From Bacteroides_D sp963546395 (GTDB lineage Bacteria; Bacteroidota; Bacteroidia; Bacteroidales; CAJPTX01), in the NCBI GenBank assembly GCA_963546395.1, contig CAUUMS010000001.1, positions 124,001 through 188,000 of the forward strand: a stretch of 64,000 nt of DNA, given 5' to 3'. The notes under the pieces were generated by a model that was not told where the DNA came from, did not search any database, and saw only the letters and a list, made by a program, of their open reading frames with translations. The translations under genes and the position numbers were made by a program. Of the stretch, positions 48,753 to 58,072 are shown piece by piece; the first letter of the stretch is position 1; each line of letters begins with the position of its first letter.

Positions 48753-51587
48753 ATGAGAATGAAAAATTGGTTGAGCACGCTGTTGCTGCTTGCCGTGGCC
48801 CTGCTGTGGATCGGCATCAGCCCGCTGCTGGCGCAAACTGATGAGGGCGGAGCCACGCAACAGCTCCCCACCGATCCCAAGGTGCGGATTGGTCGCCTGG
48901 ACAATGGCATGACGTACTACATCCGCGCCAATGCCGAGCCGAAGAACCGGGCGGAGTTCTACATCCTCCACAACGTGGGTGCGATCCTGGAGGAAGAGGA
49001 TCAGAACGGGCTGGCGCACTTCACGGAGCACATGGCGTTCAACGGCACGGTGCATTTCCCGGGCAAGAAGCTGATAGGCTTTCTGGAGCGGAACGGGGTG
49101 AAGTTTGGCGCCGACCTCAATGCGTTCACCACGCATGACATGACCTGCTACAACATCTCCGACGTGCCCACCACAGACGGGGCCCTCATGGACAGCTGTA
49201 TGCAGGTGCTGGCGGACTGGTCGGGCAGCATCTCGATGGACAATCAGGAGATTGACAACGAGCGTGGGGTAATAGCCGAGGAGTGGCGCACGCGCCGCAA
49301 CGCAGCATGGCGCGCCCGCGAGGCGAAGACGCTGGAGCTGTACAAGGGCTCGAAGTACGCCGAGCGTGATGTCATCGGCCCGCTGTCGCTGATCAAGGGT
49401 TTCGACTACCAGCGCATTAAGGATTTCTACCACCGTTGGTATCGCCCCGACCTACAGGCTATCATCGTGGTAGGCGACTTCGATGTGGATGACATGGAGG
49501 CCCGCATCAAGAAGTTTGTGGGCGAGGTGCCAGCCCCCACCAACAAGGAGCCACGCCCGGTGTACGATGTGCCTCAGGCTGAGGGCATCACCTACACTAC
49601 GCATGTGGATCCTGAAACGCAGATGTCGCGGATAGAGCTGATCTACAAGTCGCCAGCCGTGCCGGCGGAGAAGAAGGATGCGGAGTACTACCGCCACGAG
49701 CTGATTAGCGAGCTGGCGCAGCAGATGCTGAACGCCCGTTTCGATGAGCTGGCGCAGCAGGAGGGTTCGCCGCTGGTGGGCGGGTACAATGCGCAGATGA
49801 ACCTGGTGCGCCCTATCAATGAGTACATGCTGATTGGCGTGGCCAAGCCGGGGATGCTACAGGAGGGCCTCAAGAGCCTGATCACGGAGACGCAGCGGGC
49901 GCGGCAGAAGGGCTTTACGGCCTCGGAGCTGGAGCGCGCTAAGGCCGTGAAGCTGCGCGAGGTGCAGAAGCGGTATGATGAGCGCAACAAGCGGACGAAT
50001 CACGCCTACGTGTTCACCTACATCTCGCACTACACCACGGGTGAGCCCATGCTGGGCGTGGAGCTGGAGTCGGTGCTTGTGCCCAAGATCCTCGAGACGA
50101 TCGGGGTGGAGGATGTCAACCGGGTGATGGCCGAGGAGCTGATGCCAGGTCAGAATCTGATGATGTTCCTGAGCGTGTCGGATGCCGAGCAGGGGCAGCT
50201 GCCCTCGAAGGAAGAGGCCACGCTGCTGTTTGAGCAGATCTACGGGAGCGACCTTCATGCCTGGGTGGACAACACGCGCAATGAGCCGCTGGTGAGCAAG
50301 CTCCCGAGCCCGGGCAGCATCAAGAGCACGAAGGTGAACAAGACGTTTGGCACGCAGGAGTTCACGCTGAGCAATGGCGCTAAGGTCATCATTAAGCCCA
50401 CGGACTTCAAGGATGACGAGGTGCAGATGTTCGCTTTCGCCATGGGGGGAACCTCGCTGGCAGCCGATGGCGATGTGCATTCGGCAGAGCTGGCGGGTGA
50501 CATTGTGAATGAGAGCGGGCTGGGCAACTTCGATGCCACAGAGCTACGCAAGCTTAAGGCTGGCAAGCAGGTGGCTGTAGAGGTGGGTCTGGATGACAAC
50601 GTGGCCTACGTCTCGGCCAATAGCTCGGCCAAGGCCGAGGAGCTCGAGATGATGATGCAGGAGGTATACCTGCACTTCACGGCACCGCGCTTTGAGGAGA
50701 AGGCCTTCAAGTCGTTCATCTCGCAGATGGAGAGCATGCTGAGCAACATGGAGCGGGATCCCAACTCGGAGTTCTCTCGCCGCCTGATATCCGAGGCTAC
50801 GCAGGGTGCACCGCGCGCGCAGCAGCTGACGCTGGAGGCGCTGAAGGGTGTATCGCTCGCACGTGCCAAGGCACTGTACCAGCAGCAGTTCGGGAGTGCC
50901 CGCAACTTCACCTTCATCTTCGTGGGCAACGTGACCGCGGAGCAGATTAAGCCACTCGTGTGCCAATATTTGGCCTCGCTGCCGGCTGGGAACAAGCTGG
51001 AGTGGAAGGATAACAACGTACGCTTCCCGGCTAAGCCCCGGACGCTGAAGTTCGGTATGAAGATGGAGACGCCCAAGACGCGCTTTGCCAAGATCTACAA
51101 CTCGCCAGCCAAGTACACGGCCCAGAACATGGTGCTGATCAAGGCCATCGAGCATGTACTGACGCTGCGTTACACGGAAGAGATCCGTGAGAAGTCGGGC
51201 AGCGCGTACAGCGTAGGGGTACGTGGCAGCATTTTGCCTCGCCCCGTGCCGTCGGCCCGCATGCAGATTGCATTTGACACCGACCCCGAGAAGGCCGATG
51301 CGGCGATCCCCATGGTGAGCGAGATCTTCGATGCGCTGCGCCAAGAGGTGGCTGAGATGGATGTGGATAAGGCCAAGAAGCACTTCCTGAAGGCGCACGC
51401 GGAGAATGTGCGCAAGAATCGCTACTGGATGGCGGTGCTACGGGCGTACGCCACCTCTGGGGTGGACATCCACTCGGGCTATGAGAAGGAGGTCAACCGT
51501 CTGACGGCCAAGTCGGTTCAGAAGGCGATGATGGATCTCTTCAAGCAGACAAGCTACGTGGAGGTAGAGATGGAGGGGGCCCGGTAG
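48753..51587 (+). CDS. M16 family zinc metallopeptidase (insulinase/pitrilysin type)
   Basis: 944 residues from ATG 48753 (MRMKNWLSTLLLLAVALLWI) with a signal peptide ending near LLAQ. The inverted zinc motif HxxEH is HFTEH at 89-93 (GLAHFTEHMAFNGT) and the third ligand Glu170 lies in DNERGVIAEEW. Four homologous M16 domains are expected; the inactive C-terminal pair holds the R/Y substrate motif in SGSAYSVGVRG. It is a periplasmic protease that probably degrades small peptides. A terminator follows. Confidence 0.95.
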   Translation: MRMKNWLSTLLLLAVALLWIGISPLLAQTDEGGATQQLPTDPKVRIGRLDNGMTYYIRANAEPKNRAEFYILHNVGAILEEEDQNGLAHFTEHMAFNGTVHFPGKKLIGFLERNGVKFGADLNAFTTHDMTCYNISDVPTTDGALMDSCMQVLADWSGSISMDNQEIDNERGVIAEEWRTRRNAAWRAREAKTLELYKGSKYAERDVIGPLSLIKGFDYQRIKDFYHRWYRPDLQAIIVVGDFDVDDMEARIKKFVGEVPAPTNKEPRPVYDVPQAEGITYTTHVDPETQMSRIELIYKSPAVPAEKKDAEYYRHELISELAQQMLNARFDELAQQEGSPLVGGYNAQMNLVRPINEYMLIGVAKPGMLQEGLKSLITETQRARQKGFTASELERAKAVKLREVQKRYDERNKRTNHAYVFTYISHYTTGEPMLGVELESVLVPKILETIGVEDVNRVMAEELMPGQNLMMFLSVSDAEQGQLPSKEEATLLFEQIYGSDLHAWVDNTRNEPLVSKLPSPGSIKSTKVNKTFGTQEFTLSNGAKVIIKPTDFKDDEVQMFAFAMGGTSLAADGDVHSAELAGDIVNESGLGNFDATELRKLKAGKQVAVEVGLDDNVAYVSANSSAKAEELEMMMQEVYLHFTAPRFEEKAFKSFISQMESMLSNMERDPNSEFSRRLISEATQGAPRAQQLTLEALKGVSLARAKALYQQQFGSARNFTFIFVGNVTAEQIKPLVCQYLASLPAGNKLEWKDNNVRFPAKPRTLKFGMKMETPKTRFAKIYNSPAKYTAQNMVLIKAIEHVLTLRYTEEIREKSGSAYSVGVRGSILPRPVPSARMQIAFDTDPEKADAAIPMVSEIFDALRQEVAEMDVDKAKKHFLKAHAENVRKNRYWMAVLRAYATSGVDIHSGYEKEVNRLTAKSVQKAMMDLFKQTSYVEVEMEGAR

Positions 51588-51615
51588 GGCTCCTACGTCG
51601 CAGCACGGAAATGTT

Positions 51616-51654
51616 AAGGCGGGAGGGGCCCCATTGGGAAACCCTTCCCGCCTT
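51616..51654 (+). terminator. Terminator after the M16 peptidase gene
   Basis: 9-bp perfect stem AAGGCGGGA / TCCCGCCTT with inner GGGG/CCC pairing, ending in a short T-rich tail (TTCT), 28 bp after the stop codon. Confidence 0.75.
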
Positions 51655-51657
51655 TTC

Positions 51658-51665
51658 TATCTTTG
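51658..51665 (+). promoter_or_regulatory. -7 element TATCTTTG of the pRiA4b-like gene
   Basis: TATCTTTG directly after the terminator tail, 65 nt before ATG 51731. Confidence 0.6.
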
Positions 51666-51730
51666 CACCGCGCTACGTGTGCTAGCGGCCGGGACATGGC
51701 AAGGCCCGGCAGATTCGATGCCACCTAAAC

Positions 51731-52225
51731 ATGATGACGGCCATGACGTACCGATTCCGCGTGACGAACCCGGATGATGCGGGTTTCTTGCAGGAGTATC
51801 TACTGCCTGGCGGGGCGAGCTTTGAGACGTTTCGCCTGTTGCTAGAGCGACAGCTGGGGCTGGATCCGTCGCAGCTGGTGTCATTCAATGTGCCCGGCCC
51901 GCATTGGGAGAGCGGACTGGAAATCACGATGATGGATCTGGCAGTTGAGGATCCCGAATACCCCATGGTGTCAATGCAGGAGTTCCACCTACAGGATCTG
52001 ATGGCAGAGGCAGGGGCGAAGCTGCTGTTCACCTACGACCTGCTGTCGAACCGAGCCCTGTTCGTGGAGCTTGTGGAGGTAATAGAGGGCGACGTGGCCC
52101 CGGCTGGGGGGCAGTGCACCCTCTCGCAAGGGAGCTTACCCGCCGCCTCGGAGGATCCTTACCGGGTGGCGCAGCGGGATATCGACGGGCTGCTAGGCGA
52201 CCTAGGCACGGAGTTCCGGGATTAG
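51731..52225 (+). CDS. pRiA4b ORF-3 / IS1096 passenger TnpR-like fold protein
   Basis: 164 residues; MTYRFRV at 51743 is an equally good start. The pattern YRFRVTNPDDAGFLQEYLLP, SFETFRLLLERQLGLDPSQL, then FTYDLLSNRALFVELVEV, matches the small fold named after plasmid pRiA4b ORF-3. In Bacteroidota it appears as a chromosomal single-domain protein with no known role. No transposase is nearby, so I do not call it mobile. It precedes miaA by 30 bp and probably shares its transcript. Confidence 0.8.
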   Translation: MMTAMTYRFRVTNPDDAGFLQEYLLPGGASFETFRLLLERQLGLDPSQLVSFNVPGPHWESGLEITMMDLAVEDPEYPMVSMQEFHLQDLMAEAGAKLLFTYDLLSNRALFVELVEVIEGDVAPAGGQCTLSQGSLPAASEDPYRVAQRDIDGLLGDLGTEFRD

Positions 52226-52255
52226 GCTCCGCAAACTGGGAGGGCTCGCAGTGCT

Positions 52256-53173
52256 ATGCCGAAAACCCTGGTAGTGGTGTATGGCCCCACTGGGGTGGGG
52301 AAAACCGACCTGTGCGTCGATCTGGCCCAATGGCTGGGGTGCGACATCGTGTCGGCTGACTCAAGGCAGGTATTCCGTGAGCTGAACATTGGGGTGGCAC
52401 GCCCCACGGAGGCCGACCTGACGGCTGTGCAACACTGGTTCATTGCGTCGCACTCGGTGCGCAAACGCTTCTCAAGCGGGCAATACGAGCAGGAGGCTTT
52501 GGCTGTGCTCGAGGCCCTCTTTCAACGGCAGGAGGCTGTCATTGCTACAGGAGGCTCCATGCTCTACCTGCACGCCCTTTGCCACGGGCTGGATGACTAC
52601 CCTCCCCCCGACATGGCACTTCGGGCACGCCTCAATGCCACAACGGCCTGCGAGGGGGTTGCTGCGCTCGCTGAGCAGCTCCGGGAGGCTGACCCCGTGA
52701 GCTGGGCCAGAATCGACCTTCAGAATGGGGCCCGGGTGCTACGTGCCCTTGAGGTGAGCCTACAGACGGGCATTCCATTCAGCCAGTGGCAGGGACGGGA
52801 GGCTAAGGTTCGCCCGTTCCGCATCGTCAAGCTGGGGCTCACACGCCCCTGGCCAGAGCTCCGGGAGCGCATCGGGCAACGGGTGCAAGCGATGATGGCG
52901 CAGGGCCTGCTGGATGAGGTGCGCAGCCTGCTCCCCCTACGAGAGCACGTGCCCCTGAAGAGCGTAGGTTACAGCGAGATGTTCGACCACCTGGATGGGG
53001 CCTGCTCGCTGCAAGAGGCCACGGAAAGAATTGTCACCAACACGTACCGCTACGCCAAGCGGCAGATGCGCTGGTGGCAACGGGACGAGGCCATCCGGTG
53101 GTTTCACCCCGGCCAGCGTGAGGCCATCATGGAGTACCTCAGCGCGGAATTGGGGCCACTGGGCAATGAATAA
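52256..53173 (+). CDS. miaA: tRNA dimethylallyltransferase
   Basis: 305 residues. P-loop GPTGVGKT (10-17), SADSRQVFRELNIGVARP, an IATGGSMLYLHAL segment, and the late YRYAKRQMRWWQRD are all MiaA marks. It puts the isopentenyl group on A37 of tRNAs that read codons starting with U. The last bases overlap a possible start of the next gene (ATGAATAA). Confidence 0.97.
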   Translation: MPKTLVVVYGPTGVGKTDLCVDLAQWLGCDIVSADSRQVFRELNIGVARPTEADLTAVQHWFIASHSVRKRFSSGQYEQEALAVLEALFQRQEAVIATGGSMLYLHALCHGLDDYPPPDMALRARLNATTACEGVAALAEQLREADPVSWARIDLQNGARVLRALEVSLQTGIPFSQWQGREAKVRPFRIVKLGLTRPWPELRERIGQRVQAMMAQGLLDEVRSLLPLREHVPLKSVGYSEMFDHLDGACSLQEATERIVTNTYRYAKRQMRWWQRDEAIRWFHPGQREAIMEYLSAELGPLGNE

Positions 53174-53189
53174 CTTATGGAGAATCGCT

Positions 53190-54182
53190 ATGCCAGCAGA
53201 GGAAACACTATTCAGCATCGTAGTCCCCGTGTACAACCGGCCGCAGGAGCTGGAGGAGCTGCTGCGCTCGCTGGCACACCAGTCATCGCATCGCTTTGAG
53301 GTGATAGTGGTGGAGGATGGCTCTACGCTACGCAGCGAGGAGCTGTGCCGCAGGGAGTGGGGCTTCCCCGTCCACTACATGGAGCAAGAGAACCAGGGGC
53401 CCGCACGGGCACGTAACACGGGCGTAGGGTCGCCGTACTGCCAGAGTCCGTGGGTGCTATTCTTCGATTCGGATTGCATTCTGCCCCCGAACTACATCCT
53501 CACATGCGAGGATCTGCTACAGGACTACCCCGAGGTAAGCCTGTTCGGTGGGCCCGATGCCGCAGCACCCGACTTCAATCACTGGCAGAAATGCGTGAGC
53601 TACGCCATGACATCGCCCTTCTCCACGGGGGGCATACGTGGCGGGGGCGAGGGAGCTGATAAGTTCTACCCCCGCACGTTCAACATGGGTGTGCGCCGTA
53701 GTGCCTTCACGGAGGCCGGTGGGTTTGCAGACATGCGCTATGGCGAGGATGTCGATCTAAGCATGAGGCTCTGCGAGGCTGGGGGGAAGTCTATGCTTTT
53801 CAAGGAGCTTTTCGTGTACCACAAGCGGCGTGGCAACTTCCGAGCATTCTTCAGGCAGATTGAGCACTCGGGTCGGGCCCGTATTGAGCTCCGCAAGCGG
53901 CATCCAGGTACGCTCAAGCTCGTGCACATGCTGCCTGCTGTGGGGGTGATACTCCTGGTAGTGGCTGCCACCTGCATTTACCTCCCTCTCACCATGGGGG
54001 TACTGGCTCTGGGGCTACTCTACGGGCTCATCATCCTGCTGCATGCCCTGCTCCGGACGCGCAACATGCACGTGGCCCTACTGGCTGTGCCCGCCTGCGC
54101 CACTATGCTGATGGGGTACGGTGTGGGATTACTGGTGGGACTACTTGGGCTCGAGCGTACACCACCGGCTCAGGAGGAGTAG
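53190..54182 (+). CDS. Family 2 glycosyltransferase with two C-terminal membrane spans
   Basis: 330 residues from ATG 53190 (MPAEETLFSIVVPVYNRPQE), preceded by a GGAGA stretch 7 nt upstream; ATG 53166, overlapping the miaA stop, would add eight residues. GT-A fold motifs: SIVVPVYNRPQ, VIVVEDGS, NQGPARARNTGV, FFDSDCILPPNYI (DxD-like DSDC) and YGEDVDLSMRLCEAG. Two hydrophobic stretches near residues 250-310 anchor the C-terminus. It adds a sugar, probably to a lipid-linked or surface glycan; donor and acceptor unknown. Confidence 0.92.
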   Translation: MPAEETLFSIVVPVYNRPQELEELLRSLAHQSSHRFEVIVVEDGSTLRSEELCRREWGFPVHYMEQENQGPARARNTGVGSPYCQSPWVLFFDSDCILPPNYILTCEDLLQDYPEVSLFGGPDAAAPDFNHWQKCVSYAMTSPFSTGGIRGGGEGADKFYPRTFNMGVRRSAFTEAGGFADMRYGEDVDLSMRLCEAGGKSMLFKELFVYHKRRGNFRAFFRQIEHSGRARIELRKRHPGTLKLVHMLPAVGVILLVVAATCIYLPLTMGVLALGLLYGLIILLHALLRTRNMHVALLAVPACATMLMGYGVGLLVGLLGLERTPPAQEE

Positions 54183-54327
54183 ACTCGCCCCGAGGGCTTT
54201 CCATAGAATGGACGCAGACTGGGGATGTAATGGGTGCTAAGCTCTAGTCCGCCGGCTCACCTGGGCTGAGACGTAGCCGTTAGGGCCACTCAGGCTATTA
54301 CAGGGGTATCACTTGCGTAGAGTCGCC

Positions 54328-55581
54328 CTACACAGCGGGCGATGCAAGCCGCAACGAGGCATAAACCTCGGGGTCGAGCCACACCTGTAGGCGTGTGCCC
54401 GGGTGCAAATCGCCCACCGAGGGATTCCAGGCCTTCAACTCGGCCGGAGTACAACCGTAGTGCACAGCGATCTTGTGTAGGAATTCACCCGGCTTCACCA
54501 CGTGGTAGTGGCGCATAGAGCGCGTACGTGTCCGTGGGAAGGGGGTTTCCGTCACCTTATAGCTCTGCGCATAAATGCGATCCTCGTTCTGTAGGAAGGC
54601 CGACATCGCCGACGTGGGCAACACGAGCGGATAGGGCTCACCATCGGGCTTCGGGATATAGCCGAGCTTGTATCGGGGATTGAGGAAATGTAGCAGGTGC
54701 ACGGACACCTTTGTCCACATGGCCAACGGCTCGAAGGAGAGAGCATGCGCAATGCGAACGGTGTCCACATCGCGGAATACCACGCTGGGGGCCTGAGCCT
54801 TTAATTGGTGATCCTTCGCATGCCGAAACACGTAGGCTGCGGCAATGAAGGCGGGCACATAATTCTGCGCAGAGACCGGTAGGGCCGGCATCAGCTTCCA
54901 GTAGTCGCGCTCCCCACCTGCCCGTTCAATGGCACGCCTGACGGCTCCAGGGCCCACGTTATAGGCGGCTAGCACAAGGTGCCAATCGCCAAACATCCGG
55001 TAGAGGTAACGTAGGTAGGCACATGCGGCCCGCGTGGAGAGCACCGGATCCATACGGTCGTCCAGAAAGCTGTCCACATGCAGATTAAACATCTCGGCTG
55101 TACCAATCTTGAACTGCCACAGCCCCACGGCTCCACTGGGTGAGAGGGCTAGTGGATTGAGGGCCGACTCCACCACGGAGAGATAGACCAGCTCGAGGGG
55201 GAGCTGGCTCGCATCCAACTCCTGCCGGAAGAGCGGGAAGTAATACTCAGCCAATGCTAGCATCTGCTCCACCTGATCACGCCGCTCCTCGGTGTACACC
55301 CCGATGTAGCGACGCACGATGGGATGAAAGCGCATGGGAATGGGCGACACCCGATTGAGCTCCGCTATGCGGTACTCATACACCAAATCGGGCTCTGGGG
55401 CTAGTAGCGCAGCGGCCGACTTCCCCTGTGGCCATAGTGAGGACAGGTAGGACAAGCCGCTTAGGGCACCACGAATATCGGGGTAGGGCTCCCAGGCCTC
55501 ATCGGCACCTGGCCGCTCCGCTGCACCAGCAGGTACCACCAGAAGCAGAAGGACAGCAAGCCAACAAAGCCACCTCGCCAT
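54328..55581 (-). CDS. Membrane-bound lytic murein transglycosylase (MltD type) with LysM
   Basis: 417 residues with a signal peptide (WLAVLLLLVVPAGA). The SLT domain has catalytic Glu138 in SVVESALNPLALSPSGAVGL, then WQFKIGTAE and LAAYNVGPGAVRRA. A C-terminal LysM module (HVVKPGEFLHKIAVHYGC) binds peptidoglycan. It cleaves the glycan strand with formation of anhydro-muramic ends. It is the last gene of a four-gene envelope operon and overlaps rseP by 1 bp. Confidence 0.94.
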   Translation of the reverse strand: MARWLCWLAVLLLLVVPAGAAERPGADEAWEPYPDIRGALSGLSYLSSLWPQGKSAAALLAPEPDLVYEYRIAELNRVSPIPMRFHPIVRRYIGVYTEERRDQVEQMLALAEYYFPLFRQELDASQLPLELVYLSVVESALNPLALSPSGAVGLWQFKIGTAEMFNLHVDSFLDDRMDPVLSTRAACAYLRYLYRMFGDWHLVLAAYNVGPGAVRRAIERAGGERDYWKLMPALPVSAQNYVPAFIAAAYVFRHAKDHQLKAQAPSVVFRDVDTVRIAHALSFEPLAMWTKVSVHLLHFLNPRYKLGYIPKPDGEPYPLVLPTSAMSAFLQNEDRIYAQSYKVTETPFPRTRTRSMRHYHVVKPGEFLHKIAVHYGCTPAELKAWNPSVGDLHPGTRLQVWLDPEVYASLRLASPAV

Positions 55582-56900
55582 TAGCGGAAAAGCTTGATGA
55601 TGTCGTTCGCATTGGCGTAAACGAGCAGTGCCATGAGGAGGATGAAGCCCACCGTCTGCGCCTTGATGAGGAACTTAGCACTCGGCTTACGGCGTGTCAC
55701 CATCTCGTAAAGGATAAACACCGCATGGCCGCCATCCAGTCCCGGGATGGGTAGGAAGTTCATCAGTGCCAAAGCCACGGAGAGGAATGCCGTCAGCGAC
55801 CAGAAGGCCCGCCAATCCCAGCTCCCAGGAAATATTTTACCAATGGAGATGAAGCCTCCTATCGACTGCTGGGCCCCGGTGTTGGGCATAAACAGGAGCT
55901 TAAGGCTCCGGGCGTAATTTGCCAATGTGCGATACCCTAGTCGGGCTCCAGCTGGTATGGATTCCATCAGGCCGTACTCCCGGTGGCTGATGCGAAATAG
56001 GCGACTGTAGTCGGCCACGGCATAGACACCCACCAGGCCAGTCTCAGGCACGCTCACAGCCACCTCCGTCGGTACGCCAGCACGCATCACCACGGTATGC
56101 ATGGCCCCATTCCGGTGCTGCAAAGCTGCCTCGCGGAACTCATCGAAGTAGGTGGCCGGCTGGCCATCAATTGACAACAGGCTATCTCCACGCTGGTAAC
56201 CTGCCTGTGCAGCAGCTGACCCCGGTGCTACACTGTCAACCACGAATGGCATGCGCGCCCCAAAGAATGGTTGCCCCTGCACTAGATGCTTTATAGCCCA
56301 GCGGGGTACCGTCACCGATACAGGCTGGCCATCACGTAGCACGGCGACCTCTGCCTCAGGCTCTAGCAACAGCCTGGTGTACAGATCGCTAAACCGCTCC
56401 ACAGGCTTACCGTTGACCAGCTGCACCATGTCACCAGGAAGGAAACCCGCTGCACGCCCCACCGAGTCGGGGGCTATCCCGTAGCGCACATCGGCCGTGG
56501 CCACGTAGGATTCACCTGCGGTGAAGAGAATTGCCGAGTAGATCACCCACGCCAGCAGCAAGTTCACGATGACCCCACCGCTAACTATTATCAGACGCTG
56601 CCATGCAGGCTTAGCCCGAAACTCATATGGCTTGGGCTCCGAGACGAGAGACTTGGTGTCAAACGACTCATCCACCATGCCCGCAATCTTGGCAAATCCT
56701 CCGAGTGGAATCCAGCCTATCCCAAACTCCGTATCGCCGATCTTCCGCTTGAAGAGCGAAAACCAGGGATTGAAGAAGATGTAGAACTTCTCCACCCGAG
56801 CCTTAAACGCCCGCGCCGCCACGTAATGCCCAAGCTCGTGCAGCAGCACCAGGATACACAGGCTAAGGAGGAATTGGGCTATTCGTACCAAGATATCCAT
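55581..56900 (-). CDS. rseP: Site-2 intramembrane zinc protease RseP
   Basis: 439 residues. Zinc motif HELGH at 21-25 in the first membrane span, and the second motif LDGGH with Asp389 in the third. Two PDZ-like domains lie between (VGRAAGFLPGDMVQLVNGKP and GSAAAQAGYQRGDSLLSIDG). RseP cuts membrane-bound anti-sigma factors and remnant signal peptides. The following 3-bp gap to dxr and 1-bp overlap with the transglycosylase show tight co-transcription. Confidence 0.97.
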   Translation of the reverse strand: MDILVRIAQFLLSLCILVLLHELGHYVAARAFKARVEKFYIFFNPWFSLFKRKIGDTEFGIGWIPLGGFAKIAGMVDESFDTKSLVSEPKPYEFRAKPAWQRLIIVSGGVIVNLLLAWVIYSAILFTAGESYVATADVRYGIAPDSVGRAAGFLPGDMVQLVNGKPVERFSDLYTRLLLEPEAEVAVLRDGQPVSVTVPRWAIKHLVQGQPFFGARMPFVVDSVAPGSAAAQAGYQRGDSLLSIDGQPATYFDEFREAALQHRNGAMHTVVMRAGVPTEVAVSVPETGLVGVYAVADYSRLFRISHREYGLMESIPAGARLGYRTLANYARSLKLLFMPNTGAQQSIGGFISIGKIFPGSWDWRAFWSLTAFLSVALALMNFLPIPGLDGGHAVFILYEMVTRRKPSAKFLIKAQTVGFILLMALLVYANANDIIKLFR

Positions 56901-56903
56901 GCG

Positions 56904-58070
56904 TCAGGCACTGAGTTTACTGATAATCCACGTGGCACGCTCCCGCGCCTCATTATTGCTACTGATATAATCATCCAGCGTGGGCGTATCCATCTGCTCT
57001 ACCGTCTCGAGCGTACGCTCTACCACCACCGGGATCGATGTGAACGGAATAGCACCCTTCAGGAAGGCCGACACGGCCTGCTCATTGGCCGCATTGAGTA
57101 TGCATGGTGCAGTACCCCCGGCACGTCCTGCCTCCACAGCCAGTGCCAGGCAGGGGAATTTCTCGTAGTCGGGGATCTGGAATGTGAGCCCTTCCCCCGG
57201 GCCAAAGTTGTAGACCTTGAAGCCTGAGTCGATCCTATACGGGTAGGTGAGCGCATACTGGATAGGCATCCGCATGTCCGGCGTTCCCATCTGGGCCTTG
57301 ATGCTACCATCTGGGAATTGCACCATGGAGTGCACCACCGCCTGCGGGTGGATCAGCACCTCTATCGCCTCGTAGGGCACGCTAAACAGCCAGTGCGCCT
57401 CGATGATCTCTAGCCCCTTGTTCATCATAGAGGCCGAATCTACCGATATCTTCGCCCCCATGTTCCAGGCCGGATGCTGCAAGGCCTGCATAGGTGTCAC
57501 CTTAGCCAACTCCTCGTGGGGCATATCACGGAATGGCCCCCCTGATGCCGTCAGTAGCAGCTTACTCGGGGTGGTAAGCTCACCCACTAGGCATTGGAAT
57601 ATCGCCGAATGCTCCGAGTCCACCGGGATCAACGGGGCATTGTAGCGGGCTGAGAGCTCCATCACCAGGCTCCCGGCCACCACTAGCGACTCCTTATTGG
57701 CCAGAGCCACCGTCTTGCCAGCCTCCAGGGCCCGTATCGTAGGCAGCAAGCCAGCATAACCCACAATGGCCACTAGCACCACGTCCACCGTGGGCTCCTG
57801 CACCAGCGTCCCTATCGAATCCTCACCCACAAACACCGATATCCCCGCCTCGGCCAGTGCCTGATGCACCAGCTTGTAGTAGGCCACATCGCCGATGACC
57901 ACCGACCGAGGGCGAAACTCAAGTGCCATCTGCACCAGCTCCTGCCACTGCGAGTAGGCAGAGAGCAGATCCACCTCGAACAAGTCGGGGTGACAACGCA
58001 CCACGTCCAGCGCCTGGTGCCCAATAGAGCCCGTTGCCCCAAGGATAGCGACCCGTTTCCGCTGCGCCAT
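56904..58070 (-). CDS. dxr: 1-deoxy-D-xylulose 5-phosphate reductoisomerase
   Basis: 388 residues. NADPH-binding ILGATGSIGHQALDVV, then NKESLVVAG, PVDSEHSAIFQ, LTASGGPFRD, NMGAKISVDSASMMNKGLE and a C-terminal helical domain. It carries out the second step of the MEP isoprenoid pathway. Gaps of 3 bp (rseP) and 2 bp (M23 peptidase) put it in the middle of the envelope operon; dxr next to rseP is a familiar arrangement. Confidence 0.97.
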   Translation of the reverse strand: MAQRKRVAILGATGSIGHQALDVVRCHPDLFEVDLLSAYSQWQELVQMALEFRPRSVVIGDVAYYKLVHQALAEAGISVFVGEDSIGTLVQEPTVDVVLVAIVGYAGLLPTIRALEAGKTVALANKESLVVAGSLVMELSARYNAPLIPVDSEHSAIFQCLVGELTTPSKLLLTASGGPFRDMPHEELAKVTPMQALQHPAWNMGAKISVDSASMMNKGLEIIEAHWLFSVPYEAIEVLIHPQAVVHSMVQFPDGSIKAQMGTPDMRMPIQYALTYPYRIDSGFKVYNFGPGEGLTFQIPDYEKFPCLALAVEAGRAGGTAPCILNAANEQAVSAFLKGAIPFTSIPVVVERTLETVEQMDTPTLDDYISSNNEARERATWIISKLSA

Positions 58071-58072
58071 GG

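Noticed and set aside
51731..52225. IS1096-type mobile element because of the TnpR-passenger-like fold
   Set aside because: No transposase, inverted terminal repeats or target duplication nearby; the gene looks like part of a stable transcript with miaA.
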